From [Mycobacterium] fortunisiensis (lineage in GTDB: Bacteria > Actinomycetota > Actinomycetes > Mycobacteriales > Mycobacteriaceae): a stretch of 64,000 nt of DNA. A model generated the notes under the pieces. The model was given only the letters and a program-made list of their open reading frames with translations, searched no databases and was not told the DNA's origin. The position numbers and the translations under genes are program-made. The DNA lies in contig NZ_VOMB01000024.1 in NCBI RefSeq assembly GCF_019050325.1, forward strand, positions 124,001-188,000, written 5' to 3'. Positions 42,288 through 51,163 of this stretch are shown in pieces. The first letter of the stretch is position 1, and the number at the start of each line of letters is the position of its first letter.

Positions 42288-43240
42288 TCTTCACTCCCGC
42301 GCTCTACCAACAGCTCGCGTGCACCCAGCTCGAAAAGCTCCGCCGCCACCGAGAGCCCAAGCTCTTCGGCCCGCTCGGGAGTCCCGATGCCGGACGCACG
42401 GATCATGTCGGATCCGTCCAGCGTCGCCACGCAACCGCGCAACGACAGCTCCTCGAAGACGTTGCCGTCCTCATCGATGGACTCGACCACCTCGGCGATC
42501 GCGCCCACCGGTGCGGAACAACCCGCCTCCAGTTCGGCGAGCAGGATCCGTTCGGCGGTGACCGCGGCGCGTGTATCGGCGTCATCCAATTCCGACAGCA
42601 CCGAGATCAGCTCGGTGTCCTCGGCTCGGCATTCCACCGCGAGCGCACCCTGTGCCGGTGCCGGCAACATCTGCACCGGCTCGAGCGCCTCGGTGACTTC
42701 ATCGAGGCGTCCGATACGGGCCAGGCCCGCCCGGGCAACCACGATGGCGTCGAGATCACCGCTCGTAACCCTGTTCAACCTGGTATCTAGGTTGCCTCGT
42801 AGGGGGCGGATTTCCAAACCGAGACCCAGTGCTCTAAGCTGCGCGGCCCGTCGCGCACTCGACGTCCCGATCACAGACCCCGCCGGCAACTCCCCGAGCA
42901 CCATTCCGTCGCGTGCCACCAGCGCATCACGGGGATCTTCACGACGCGGGACCGCGGCGATCACGAACCGGGCGTCACGGGCGGTGGGCAAATCTTTGTA
43001 GGAGTGCACGGCCATGTCCACCCGGCCGTCGGCGATGGCCTCGCGCAGCGCGGCGGTGAACACCCCGACGCCGATCTCGGCGATCGGCCCCTGGTTGCGG
43101 TCCCCCTCGGTCGAGATGATCACCAACTCACACGGGTGACCGGCCGCCGACAAAGCGTCCCTGATGGTGCCGGCCTGCGTGGTCGCCAGCAGGCTACCCC
43201 GGGTGCCGATCCGGATTACCGTATCGCGCGTTTCTACCAA
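42284..43240 (-). CDS. hemC: Porphobilinogen deaminase (hydroxymethylbilane synthase)
   Basis: A 318-residue enzyme that joins four porphobilinogens through a dipyrromethane cofactor. Signature regions: RIGTRGSLLATTQAG at the N-terminus, HSYKDLPT, IGTSSARRAAQL, RGNLDTRLNRV and the cofactor cysteine in LLAELEAGCSAPVGA. The start codon is TTG at 43240, 3 nt after the hemA stop. Counterpart of Rv0510. Part of the hemA-hemC-hemD-hemB operon. Confidence 0.95.
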   Translation of the reverse strand: MVETRDTVIRIGTRGSLLATTQAGTIRDALSAAGHPCELVIISTEGDRNQGPIAEIGVGVFTAALREAIADGRVDMAVHSYKDLPTARDARFVIAAVPRREDPRDALVARDGMVLGELPAGSVIGTSSARRAAQLRALGLGLEIRPLRGNLDTRLNRVTSGDLDAIVVARAGLARIGRLDEVTEALEPVQMLPAPAQGALAVECRAEDTELISVLSELDDADTRAAVTAERILLAELEAGCSAPVGAIAEVVESIDEDGNVFEELSLRGCVATLDGSDMIRASGIGTPERAEELGLSVAAELFELGARELLVERGSEE

Positions 43241-43243
43241 GCT

Positions 43244-44599
43244 CTACTCAGTCTTATCGAGATCTGTTGTCATGAAGGGCAATTCGCTGGCCGCGACAGC
43301 TTCCACGGCCTGCGGATCGAGCTCGAACAGCTCCCGCAGGGCCTCTGCGTAGCTGTCCCCGCCAGGTGCGCTGGCGAGTTGTTTCACCCGCACCGTGGGT
43401 GCGTGCAAAAGTTTGTCGACGACGCGGCGGACCGTCTTGGCCACCTCGTCACGGTGTGCCGCGTCCAACCCGGGCAGCCGGTTGTCCAGGCGCAGCAGCT
43501 CGGCCTCCACCACGTCGGCGGCGCGCTGCCGCAGCGCGGTGACGGTCGGGGTGACCTCGGCCATCCGCTGGCCGGCCAGGTAGTTGGCCACCTCGGTGGC
43601 GACGATCGTGCGGGCGGCGTCGGCGTCGGTGGCCGCGGCCCGCGCCGACGGCTCGCGCTGGATCCGGTCCATGTCGACCACCCAGACACCGGGCAGCCCG
43701 GACACCGCCGGATCCACGTCGCGCGGCATGCCCAGGTCACAGATGATCAGCTGGCGATCACCGGCGGTGGCGTCGCGCTGCGCCAGCGCGTGGTGCACGT
43801 CGGCCAGCGACACCACCGGGCGCACCGCGCCGGTGCTGCTGACCACGACGTCGGCGTCGGACAAGGCCTCGGCCAGCTGATCCAGCGACATCGGCCGGGC
43901 CTGCACCCCCTGCTCGGTGAGGTTGGCGGCCAGGCGCTGGGCCCGCGGCAACGAGCGGTTGACGACGTTGACCCGCTCGATCCCGGCCCGCAGCAGGTGC
44001 GCACCGGCCAGGGCGCCCATCGAGCCGGCGCCGATCACCGCGGCGCTGCGGCCGGCCAGCCCGCCGGTGAGTTTGGTCTCGGCCATGCCGAGCGCCACCG
44101 AGACCACCGAGGCGCCGGCCGCGTCGATCCCGGTCTCGGAATGGACCCGTTTGCCGACGTTCAGGGCCCGCTGGGCCAGCTCGTGCAGGGTGCGGCCGAC
44201 AGTCTGGTGTTCTTCGGCCGTCGCGTAGGCGCGACGCACCTGGCCCAGCACCTGGGCCTCGCCGATGACGGCCGAATCCAGGCCGCTGGTGACGGCGAAC
44301 AGGTGCTCGACGGCAGCCTCGGCGTAGCGCACGTAGGCGTATTTGGTGAGATCGTTGAGCGACATGCCCGAGTGGTCCGACAGCACCTGGCCGATGACCG
44401 ACAGGCCCCCGTGGAAGGCCTCGACCACCGCATACACCTCGACGCGGTTGCAGGTGGACAGCACCATGGCCTCGGTGACGAGCGAGGACCGCAGCACCTC
44501 GTCGATGATCTTGGCCTGATCGGATTCGTCAGTGCTCAACTGTTCGAGAACAGACACCGGCGCGCTGCGGTGCGAAACCCCAAATAGCAGCACACTCAC
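43244..44599 (-). CDS. hemA: Glutamyl-tRNA reductase
   Basis: A 451-residue NADPH enzyme making glutamate-1-semialdehyde from glutamyl-tRNA, the committed step of C5 haem synthesis; HemL at 20387 uses its product. Visible: the catalytic cysteine region VLSTCNRVEVYA, DHSGMSLNDLTKY, SGLDSAVIGEAQVLGQVRRAY, the Rossmann GAGSMGALAG, and a C-terminal dimer helix. Start GTG 44599. The first gene of the haem operon, followed with overlap by hemC and hemD. In M. tuberculosis Rv0508 lies just upstream, as the glutaredoxin-like gene does here. Confidence 0.95.
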   Translation of the reverse strand: MSVLLFGVSHRSAPVSVLEQLSTDESDQAKIIDEVLRSSLVTEAMVLSTCNRVEVYAVVEAFHGGLSVIGQVLSDHSGMSLNDLTKYAYVRYAEAAVEHLFAVTSGLDSAVIGEAQVLGQVRRAYATAEEHQTVGRTLHELAQRALNVGKRVHSETGIDAAGASVVSVALGMAETKLTGGLAGRSAAVIGAGSMGALAGAHLLRAGIERVNVVNRSLPRAQRLAANLTEQGVQARPMSLDQLAEALSDADVVVSSTGAVRPVVSLADVHHALAQRDATAGDRQLIICDLGMPRDVDPAVSGLPGVWVVDMDRIQREPSARAAATDADAARTIVATEVANYLAGQRMAEVTPTVTALRQRAADVVEAELLRLDNRLPGLDAAHRDEVAKTVRRVVDKLLHAPTVRVKQLASAPGGDSYAEALRELFELDPQAVEAVAASELPFMTTDLDKTE

Positions 44600-44665
44600 G
44601 GCGTCATCACCACGTTAACAAGGTAATCGTTTTCTCCCCTGCCCACCAAATTTCAGCCGGTGGCG

Positions 44666-44950
44666 TCATCGGCCGGTCAGGTCGGCCCGGAGCTGCTGCT
44701 CGTCGACTTCCCAATAGCTGTGCTCGGTTCCGTTCAGCAAAATCACCGGCAACAGGTCGCCGAACCGGGCCCGCAGCGTCGCGTCACCGGCGGCCGCGGC
44801 CTCGTCCACGTCCGTCGTCGCCAGCTCGAAGTCCAGTTCTTCGCGCAGCGCCGCCAGCTGCTGCGCGGCGCGCGCGCACATGCTGCAGCCGGCCCTGGTC
44901 AGCAACGTCACCGTGGCTCGGCCGCCGGTCTCGGTCCGCACGTGCTCCAC
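44666..44950 (-). CDS. Glutaredoxin-like protein
   Basis: A 94-residue thioredoxin-fold protein. VTLLTRAGCSMCARAAQQL carries a CXXC redox motif (CSMC) after the first strand, as in glutaredoxin/DUF836 proteins, followed by the cis-Pro region LLPVILLNG. Start GTG 44950. It matches Rv0508, which lies before hemA. It may supply electrons to a cytoplasmic protein; the partner is unknown. It reads into hemA with 66 bp between. Confidence 0.85.
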   Translation of the reverse strand: MEHVRTETGGRATVTLLTRAGCSMCARAAQQLAALREELDFELATTDVDEAAAAGDATLRARFGDLLPVILLNGTEHSYWEVDEQQLRADLTGR

Positions 44951-44988
44951 ACCGCCAGTATCCCGGCGCGGTGACTTAGGGTGAAAAC

Positions 44989-45882
44989 GTGCCCGAATCC
45001 GGTAGTGCCGATGCGCTCGAACAGGAGCTTGCCGCCGAGGCCAGCGCTGAACTCGCCGTCACCGAACTCGAGTCCGACACCGACCCCGCCGGGGTGCCGG
45101 CACCGCCGCCCGATCTGACCGCCGCGGCGTTCTTCGACGTCGACAACACCCTGGTGCACGGCTCGTCGCTGGTGCACTTCGCCCGCGGCCTGGCCGCCCG
45201 CAAGTACTTCACCTACCGCGACATCCTGGGCATCGTGTACGCCCAGGCCAAGTTCCAGCTCACCGGCAAGGAGAACAGCGACGACGTCGCCGAGGGCAAG
45301 CAGAAGGCCCTGGCGTTCATCGAGGGCCGCTCGACGGCCGAGCTCGTCGAGTTGGGCGAGGAGATCTACGACGAGATCATCGCCGACAAGATCTGGCCCG
45401 GTACCCGGGCGCTGGCCCAGATGCACCTCGACGCCGGGCAGCAGGTCTGGCTCGTCACCGCCACGCCCTACGAGCTGGCCGCCACGATCGCCAAGCGGCT
45501 GGGCTTCACGGGGGCGCTGGGGACGGTCGCCGAGTCGGTGGACGGCGTGTTCACCGGCCGGCTGGTGGGCGACATCCTGCACGGCACCGGCAAGGCCCAC
45601 GCGGTGCGGTCGCTGGCCATCCGGGAGGGGCTGAACCTGCGCCGGTGCACGGCCTATTCGGACAGCTTCAACGATGTGCCGATGCTGTCGCTGGTCGGCA
45701 CCGCGGTGGCAATCAACCCCGACGCCGCCCTGCGGGACGTGGCCCGCGAGCGCGGGTGGGAGATCCGCGACTTCCGCACCGCCCGCAAGGCGGCCCGCAT
45801 CGGGGTGCCGTCGGCGCTCGCGCTCGGCGCGCTCGGGGGTGCCCTGGCGGCGGTGGCGTCGCGTCGTCACGACATTCGCTGA
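44989..45882 (+). CDS. HAD-IB family phosphatase (SerB-like)
   Basis: A 297-residue HAD phosphatase. Motif I AAFFDVDNTLVHGSSL (nucleophile Asp), motif II WLVTATPYELA, and motif III region AHAVRSLAI ... AYSDSFNDVPML with the last Asp pair. A basic C-terminal segment ends with a hydrophobic stretch ALALGALGGALAAVA. M. tuberculosis Rv0505c is annotated SerB-like, but HAD-IB enzymes with this layout also act on lipid phosphates, so phosphoserine is not assured. The N-terminal 40 residues are acidic. It is divergent from the glutaredoxin gene. Confidence 0.85.
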   Translation: MPESGSADALEQELAAEASAELAVTELESDTDPAGVPAPPPDLTAAAFFDVDNTLVHGSSLVHFARGLAARKYFTYRDILGIVYAQAKFQLTGKENSDDVAEGKQKALAFIEGRSTAELVELGEEIYDEIIADKIWPGTRALAQMHLDAGQQVWLVTATPYELAATIAKRLGFTGALGTVAESVDGVFTGRLVGDILHGTGKAHAVRSLAIREGLNLRRCTAYSDSFNDVPMLSLVGTAVAINPDAALRDVARERGWEIRDFRTARKAARIGVPSALALGALGGALAAVASRRHDIR

Positions 45883-45980
45883 GCCGCGGTCCCGCGCTGA
45901 TAAACTTCCGCGGCGGGCCGCCCGACGGTCCCGCCGCCAGGCACTTTTGTGCGCCCAGCACACCGAACAGCGCAGGGAAT

Positions 45981-46517
45981 ATGAGCATCGCCGCAAACAT
46001 CATCGGAACCCACTACCGGTACCCCGACTATTTCGAGGTGGGCCGGGAGAAGGTCCGGGAGTTCGCCTCCGCGGTCAAAGACGACCATCCCGCCCACTAC
46101 TCCGCCGAGGCCGCCAAGGAGTACGGCCACGACGCGGTGGTGGCGTCGCTGACGTTCCTGGCGGTGGCCGGGCGGCGAGTGCAGCTGGAGCTGTTCGACA
46201 AGTTCGACATCCCGATCAACCTGGAGCGCGTGCTGCACCGGGACCAGAAGCTCATCTTCCACCGGCCGATCATGGTCGGCGACAAGCTGTGGTTCGACTC
46301 GTACCTGGATTCGGTGATCGAGTCGCACGGCACGGTGATCTGTGAGGTGCGCGCCGAGGTCACCGACGACGACGGCAAGCCGGTGGCCACCAGTGTGGTC
46401 ACCATGCTCGGCGAGGCCGCCCATCCCGACGAGGCCGACGAGATCAGCTCGGCAATCGCCGCCAAGCGCGACGCCGCGATCGCCAAGATGATTGCCGGGC
46501 AAAAGTCCGGCGGCTGA
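45981..46517 (+). CDS. hadD: (3R)-hydroxyacyl-ACP dehydratase subunit HadD-like
   Basis: A 178-residue MaoC N-terminal-like hotdog protein: THYRYPDYFEVGREKVREFASAVKDDHPAHYS, followed by LTFLAVAGRR and the basic RPIMVGDKLWF. It is homologous to HadA/HadC subunits of the FAS-II dehydratases; Rv0504c is the recalled HadD, needed for mycolic acid synthesis in M. smegmatis. ATG 45981 is chosen (MSIAANIIG) with GGGA upstream. It lies downstream of the HAD phosphatase on the same strand. The cyclopropane synthase cmaA2, next to it in M. tuberculosis, is not present here. Confidence 0.82.
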   Translation: MSIAANIIGTHYRYPDYFEVGREKVREFASAVKDDHPAHYSAEAAKEYGHDAVVASLTFLAVAGRRVQLELFDKFDIPINLERVLHRDQKLIFHRPIMVGDKLWFDSYLDSVIESHGTVICEVRAEVTDDDGKPVATSVVTMLGEAAHPDEADEISSAIAAKRDAAIAKMIAGQKSGG

Positions 46518-46543
46518 CTTTCCTTTGCGCGAGCAGAAAAAGC

Positions 46544-47608
46544 TCAGCCGAAGAACATGTTTCGGCGGCCGGCCAACAGCCGGTACAGCGTGTGCTGGAT
46601 GGTCTCGCGAACCTGGTCGGTCAGCTCGAAGGTGACCATCGGATCGTCGGCGGCGCTCTCGTCGTACTCCGTGGTCTCGATCGGCTCGCCGAACTGGATG
46701 TGCCATTTCGACGGCAACGGCACCATGCCCAACGGACCGGCCAACGGGAACAGCGGGGTCACCGGGAAGTAGGGCAGACCGAGCAGCCGGGCCAACAGCT
46801 TGACGTCGGCCATCATCGGATAGATCTCCTCCGACCCGACGATCGAGCACGGCACGATCGGCACCTGGGCCCGCAGAGCTGCGGAAACGAAGCCGCCCCG
46901 GCCGAACCGCTGAAGCTTGTAGCGGTCCTTGAAATTCTTGCCCAGCCCCTTGAACCCCTCCGGGAACACCGCGGTGAGCTCACCGTTGGCCAGCAGCCGG
47001 TGAGCGTCGGTGGTGCACGCCACGGTATGCCCGGCCTTGCGCGCGGCCTGCCCGACGAACGGCAGGTCGAACACCAGATCGGCGGCCAGCAGTCGCAGGT
47101 CCCGGTGCGCCGGGTGGTGGTCGTGCACGGCCACCTGGGTCATCAACCCGTCGAACGGCAGCACCCCGGCGTGGTTGGCCACCACGAGCGCCGCCCCGCT
47201 CTCGGGCAGGTTCTCGATGCCGGACACCTCGACCCGGAACCAGGACCGGAACAATGTTCGCAGCAAAGGCAAAAAGATTGCGTTGGTGATGTGCGAATCG
47301 AACCCGAACTCGTCCACCGAATACTCGCCGGTCATCCGGGTGCGGACGAAATCCGACGCCGCCGCGATCCCCTTGACGAGTTCGGAGGGCCCGGCGTCGG
47401 CCGCCGACTGACCCGAGGCGCCGCGACGCTGATCGATTTCGCGTACCACCGCGGCGATCTGCTCGGCCGAGGCGCGGCCACCCGGATCGGCTAGCACCGA
47501 CGGATGCCTGCGAGCGCTCTCAGATCGGGCGGCGGCGCGGCGCGCAGCCGAGGAACGATTCGAGTTCCCATGCAGCGGAATAACTTTCGCGTGAGGTTCA
47601 CCCGACAC
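46544..47608 (-). CDS. PlsC-like lysophospholipid acyltransferase family protein
   Basis: A 354-residue glycerolipid acyltransferase-like protein. The catalytic motif HX4D is in VVANHAGVLPFDGLM, the acyl-acceptor site in AVFPEGFKGLGKNFKDRYKLQRFGRGGF, and a C-terminal IVPCSIVGSEEIYPM. The N-terminal 60 residues are disordered and Arg/Ser-rich. Start GTG 47608. Rv0502 counterpart. It likely modifies membrane lipids or a lipid intermediate; the acceptor is unknown. It follows the epimerase gene on the same strand with a 36-bp gap. Confidence 0.88.
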   Translation of the reverse strand: MSGEPHAKVIPLHGNSNRSSAARRAAARSESARRHPSVLADPGGRASAEQIAAVVREIDQRRGASGQSAADAGPSELVKGIAAASDFVRTRMTGEYSVDEFGFDSHITNAIFLPLLRTLFRSWFRVEVSGIENLPESGAALVVANHAGVLPFDGLMTQVAVHDHHPAHRDLRLLAADLVFDLPFVGQAARKAGHTVACTTDAHRLLANGELTAVFPEGFKGLGKNFKDRYKLQRFGRGGFVSAALRAQVPIVPCSIVGSEEIYPMMADVKLLARLLGLPYFPVTPLFPLAGPLGMVPLPSKWHIQFGEPIETTEYDESAADDPMVTFELTDQVRETIQHTLYRLLAGRRNMFFG

Positions 47609-47644
47609 GTCGATACCTTCTCCCCACCCCGGATAGAGCCAGTC

Positions 47645-48781
47645 CTACTGTCCCAAACGCTGCGCCACCCCCACGGCGCGACTCTCCATTGAGCGTACCC
47701 ATCGTGGATCGAGTATCGGAGTCAATCCACGACCGCGGACGTAGTCGTCGAATGCCTCGGCCGTCGTCCACTTGGGACTGTAGCCCAGATCCCTGTGCAT
47801 TCGCGTAGTGTCCATGACCCGGCCGTAGCTCAGATAGTTCATCTGATCGCGGTCGAGTTCGGTGTAACGCGTTGCGCGACTGAGCGAATTCATCGCCGAC
47901 AGCGCTCCCGGCGGGACCGGGACCCGGATCCGCCCCGAGCGCCGGATCGCCTGGCTCATCATGATGATGCCCGTCGCACCGATGTTGAACGTGCCCGCCT
48001 TGCCGGCCACCGCGGCCCGTTCCAGCGCGCCGAGCGCATCCTGTTCGTGCAGCAGTTGCAGGCGCGCGTCGTAGCCGATCATCGACGGCACCAGCGGCCC
48101 GGCCAGATACCGCGACAGCGCGGTGTCCATCGCCGGGCCGATCATGTTGGCCAGCCGCAGGATGGTCAGGTCGATGTCGGGACGGCGCCGGGCCAGACCG
48201 CGGGCGTAGCCCTCGATGTCGATGCTGTCGCGGGCGAACCCGTCCCCCGGCGGACGGCGGGCGGTGCTCTCCTCGCTGAACATCACCGGATCGCGCGGGC
48301 TCGCGCCGTAGACCTCCGAGGTGGACTTGAGCACGACCCGACGCACCGACGGCGCCTTCTGGCACGCCGCGAACAGCTGGATCGCGCCCATCACGTTGAG
48401 TTCCTTCAACGTGGCCCGGCCGCCGGACCGCGGGGCATAGGACGCCGCCGCGGCATGCACGACGGTGTCGACGTTCCCGTTTCGGATCACCTTGGCGATG
48501 AACGGGTTGCGGATGTCGGCGCGGACGAACTCGGCCCGCCCCATCCGGCGCCGCAGGTCCTTGCTCGGCACGACCGCGTCGACGGCGATGACGTGCTCGA
48601 TCAACGGGTTCTGCGCCAGCCTGGCGGTCAGATAACCACCGAGGAACCGGCACGCACCCGTGACCAGGACAACCTTGGGATGGGACGGTGCGTCTGCGGA
48701 CTGTGCACCACCTGGGTGGTCCACACCAGACGGACCGGGGACTCCCGTCGGGCGTCCCCCCGAACGACCATCAGAATCCAT
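47645..48781 (-). CDS. NAD-dependent epimerase/dehydratase family protein
   Basis: A 378-residue extended SDR. Nucleotide binding: VVLVTGACRFLGGYLTARLA near residue 36; VVHAAAASYAPRSGG near 110; the usual Tyr/Lys pair is not clear: the region VLKSTSEVYGASPRD retains the Tyr (in EVYG) but the Lys three residues on is absent, so it may not be an ordinary sugar epimerase. C-terminal LGYSPKWTTAEAFDDY is the family ending. Rv0501 is called GalE2, but the substrate is unproved. It precedes the acyltransferase gene. Confidence 0.85.
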   Translation of the reverse strand: MDSDGRSGGRPTGVPGPSGVDHPGGAQSADAPSHPKVVLVTGACRFLGGYLTARLAQNPLIEHVIAVDAVVPSKDLRRRMGRAEFVRADIRNPFIAKVIRNGNVDTVVHAAAASYAPRSGGRATLKELNVMGAIQLFAACQKAPSVRRVVLKSTSEVYGASPRDPVMFSEESTARRPPGDGFARDSIDIEGYARGLARRRPDIDLTILRLANMIGPAMDTALSRYLAGPLVPSMIGYDARLQLLHEQDALGALERAAVAGKAGTFNIGATGIIMMSQAIRRSGRIRVPVPPGALSAMNSLSRATRYTELDRDQMNYLSYGRVMDTTRMHRDLGYSPKWTTAEAFDDYVRGRGLTPILDPRWVRSMESRAVGVAQRLGQ

Positions 48782-48810
48782 CGGCTCAGCCTAGCGGCCG
48801 CAGCGGAAAG

Positions 48811-48912
48811 CTACTTACCGAGTTTTCTACGCTGCACCCGAGTGCGCCGAAGCAGCTTGCGGTGCTTCTTCTTCGACATACGCTTACGCCGCTTCTTGAT
48901 GACTGAGCCCAT
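48811..48912 (-). CDS. Small ribosomal protein bS22-type (33 residues)
   Basis: A 33-residue, very basic peptide (Lys/Arg over half), starting [19 protein letters not shown], in the AURKAIP1/COX24 family. It is the mycobacterial small-subunit protein bS22 (recalled Rv0500B). It is too short for common ORF cut-offs but fully conserved in type, and lies between the epimerase and the BldC-like gene, as in M. tuberculosis. Its promoter probably lies in the 120 bp to 49032. Confidence 0.9.
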
Positions 48913-49032
48913 AAACCCCGGTGTCTTCCGCTTACTGACGCTGATGATTGACCCGGCTACTTTACCCGGGCCAACCACCGAAACGGAAAACGCCAGCCTG
49001 CTCTGGGCGCCCAGCCCGCTGCGACCGCGTGC

Positions 49033-49260
49033 CTAGCCGGCGTCGAAGTACGAAGACTCCAGCAGATCGTGGACGGCCTTGGCGTGGACCCGGAACGATC
49101 GACCCACTCGTACCGCAGGCAATTCACCGTTGTGCACCAACCGGTACACCGTCATCTTCGAGACCCTCATCAAGCTCGCCACCTCGGCGACCGTCAGAAA
49201 TTGAGCTCGAGGCTGACCGTCACCAGCATCCCGCGCCGATGGCCCGTTCATAGACGTCAT
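49033..49260 (-). CDS. BldC-like helix-turn-helix protein
   Basis: A 75-residue MerR-like excisionase-type HTH protein: FLTVAEVASLMRVSKMTVYRLVHNGELPAVRVGRSFRVHAKAVHDLLES. This is the AlpA/BldC form (no effector domain); Rv0500A is the positional match. BldC proteins in actinobacteria bind DNA as oligomers. The ATG at 49260 is clear. It is followed by bS22 and preceded by proC. A role in gene regulation is firm; targets are unknown. Confidence 0.88.
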   Translation of the reverse strand: MTSMNGPSARDAGDGQPRAQFLTVAEVASLMRVSKMTVYRLVHNGELPAVRVGRSFRVHAKAVHDLLESSYFDAG

Positions 49261-49398
49261 CGCAACCCAATCAATCAGGCACAGGCAGTTCCAGCGGCTT
49301 CCCCACCGCTGGCACCGACCCGCGCATACAAAGGGAGAATAGCGTGGCGGGTGGGGTTACTGCGACGGGTGTGGGCTAATCGATCGGAATTAATCTAA

Positions 49399-50271
49399 TT
49401 ACTCAGATGTAATTCCGAGCTGCTCAGAGCGCGTTTTCGCGGCCTGAACGGCATTGGCGACCGCGGCCCGCAGGCCACCACGCTCCAATTCCCGCAGCCC
49501 AGCGGCCGTCGTCCCGCCCGGTGAAGTCACCATCGCCCGCAGCCGGCTCGGTGAAGTGTCCAGCCCGGAACCGCCGGCCGCCTTGACCTCATCGAGACGT
49601 TCCAACAGCATCGCGGCCGAACCGGCCATCGTCTGCACCGCCAGATCGGTGGCCACCGCCCGCGACAGCCCCGCCTCCACGCCCGCATCCACCAGGGCCT
49701 CGACCATCAGGAAGAAATACGCCGGCCCCGAACCCGACACCGCGGTCACCGCGTCCAGCTGCGATTCGCTGACCGTGCTGACCCCGCCGACCGCATCGAA
49801 GATCGACGCGACCTCCTTGAGCTGCTCGGCGGTGACGAACCGGCCCGCCGCCAGCGCGCTCACCCCGCCGCCGACCACGATCGGGGCATTGGGCATGACA
49901 CGGACCACCGGGGCGCCGGCCGGCAGCTTGTTCTCGTAGTAGGACGTGCTGACGCCGGCGACGATGCTGACGAACACCTGCTCGGCGGTGTCGGTGTCGG
50001 CCTTCACGGCGGCCTCGGCGATCTCGTCGATCACATGCTCGACGTCCGCCGGCTTCACCGCGATCACCACACAGGCCGCGTTGTCGGCAGCGTCGGCAAC
50101 CGAGGTGACCAGCACCGAATACTTCTCCGACAGATACTTGGCCCGGTCACCGAACTTCTCGGCGACCACCAGGTCCTTGACCTGTCTGCCAGCCCGTAAC
50201 AGCCCCGACAGCAGCGCCTCGCCCATGCTGCCGCCGCCGATTATCGCGATTCTCGACATGGCCGACAGCAT
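49399..50271 (-). CDS. proC: Pyrroline-5-carboxylate reductase
   Basis: A 290-residue NADPH enzyme for the last step of proline synthesis. Rossmann GGGSMGEALLSGLLRAGR near residue 11; VVIAVKPADVE; the active site VSGSGPAYFFLMVEALVDAGV; and the signature MVTSPGGTTAAGLRELERGGLRAAVANAV. The start is ATG 50271 or 50259; the longer form is kept because M. tuberculosis ProC (about 295 residues) has the same extra N-terminal residues. It precedes the BldC-like gene. Confidence 0.95.
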   Translation of the reverse strand: MLSAMSRIAIIGGGSMGEALLSGLLRAGRQVKDLVVAEKFGDRAKYLSEKYSVLVTSVADAADNAACVVIAVKPADVEHVIDEIAEAAVKADTDTAEQVFVSIVAGVSTSYYENKLPAGAPVVRVMPNAPIVVGGGVSALAAGRFVTAEQLKEVASIFDAVGGVSTVSESQLDAVTAVSGSGPAYFFLMVEALVDAGVEAGLSRAVATDLAVQTMAGSAAMLLERLDEVKAAGGSGLDTSPSRLRAMVTSPGGTTAAGLRELERGGLRAAVANAVQAAKTRSEQLGITSE

Positions 50272-50285
50272 TTCACGTCGCGGCG

Positions 50286-50337
50286 CAGGGCTGCATCGAC
50301 GCCTCCGGCGTCAGGGCTGCATCGACGCCTCCGGCGT
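50286..50337. repeat. 26-bp tandem duplication after proC
   Basis: Two exact copies of a 26-bp unit (50286-50311 and 50312-50337, core CTGCATCGACGCC) in the intergenic region between proC and the thioesterase gene. The second copy ends on the first base of the thioesterase stop codon. It looks like a recent local duplication. Confidence 0.9.
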
Positions 50338-51149
50338 CAGGACGCCGCCGGCACCATCGCCAGCTGCCGCGTCTGCACGATGATCCGCCCCTCGCAGTCC
50401 ACCACGATGTGGTCCTCGTCGAACCAGTCCTGCCCGATCTGCACCGAGGTGCACATCACCCGCAGCCAGCCATCGGCCGGCAACGCCCGCAGATAGGCCG
50501 TCAGCTGGACCGTGGGCGCCCAACCGGTGCGCTCCACGGCAAAGGTGACCGGAGCCGACACGTCGCCGCACAGGAGCGCGAACAGGACGTCGGGAGCCAC
50601 TCCCTTGGGACGCACCCAGTACTCGAACACGGGCGGTCCCCCATCCGTGCGCGGGCCCATCGTGTGCAGCGCCGGCCGGATGTCACAGCCGTGCGCCAGG
50701 TGCACGACATGCTCCATCGGATGTCCGGGCCCGATCGCCTCCAGCCCCGGCGGCGGTTCCGGCGTCATCAACGGCACCACCGGGTTGAACGACAGCAGCG
50801 GCGGCACATGATGTTCCGGTTCGCCCAGCGTCACCGACACCGTCACCGCAGTTCTCTCGCCTTGCCGGAGCTCTACGTCCACCAGGCCGATCCGGCGGCC
50901 GCGCTTGCGCACCGTGGTGACCACCTGCATCGGGCCGGGATCCGGTGCCCACAGAAAGTTCCCGGACACCGCGAGCGGCTGCGCCGAGGTACCCAACTCG
51001 GTACGGGCCGCGTTGGCGCACAGCGCGAGCATCGCGCCGCCGTGCACCTTGGGCCCGATGGTCCAGTGCTCGTTGAGCTCGCCGTGATAGACACCGTCGC
51101 CGGCGGCCGTCAGCGCCATGGCATCGGTGAACAGGGTGGATCCGGGCAT
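50337..51149 (-). CDS. Thioesterase-superfamily (TesB-like double hotdog) protein
   Basis: About 270 residues from ATG 51149 (MPGSTLFTDAM), preceded by GAGG. Hotdog segments: WTIGPKVHGGAMLALCANAAR, VVTTVRKRGRRIGLVDVELRQGER (typical acyl-CoA binding), and the second domain PVTFAVERTGWAPTVQLTAYLRALPADGWLRVMCTSVQIG. It is a TesB-like or acyl-CoA thioesterase family protein; Rv0499 by position. The open frame continues further upstream but overlaps the isomerase gene. Start could also be GTG 51161. Confidence 0.82.
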   Translation of the reverse strand: MPGSTLFTDAMALTAAGDGVYHGELNEHWTIGPKVHGGAMLALCANAARTELGTSAQPLAVSGNFLWAPDPGPMQVVTTVRKRGRRIGLVDVELRQGERTAVTVSVTLGEPEHHVPPLLSFNPVVPLMTPEPPPGLEAIGPGHPMEHVVHLAHGCDIRPALHTMGPRTDGGPPVFEYWVRPKGVAPDVLFALLCGDVSAPVTFAVERTGWAPTVQLTAYLRALPADGWLRVMCTSVQIGQDWFDEDHIVVDCEGRIIVQTRQLAMVPAAS

Positions 51150-51163
51150 GGGCGTCCTCACGG

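Noticed and set aside
50286..50337. Possible attachment site or insertion scar
   Set aside because: A simple tandem 26-bp duplication with no integrase, tRNA or inverted ends nearby.
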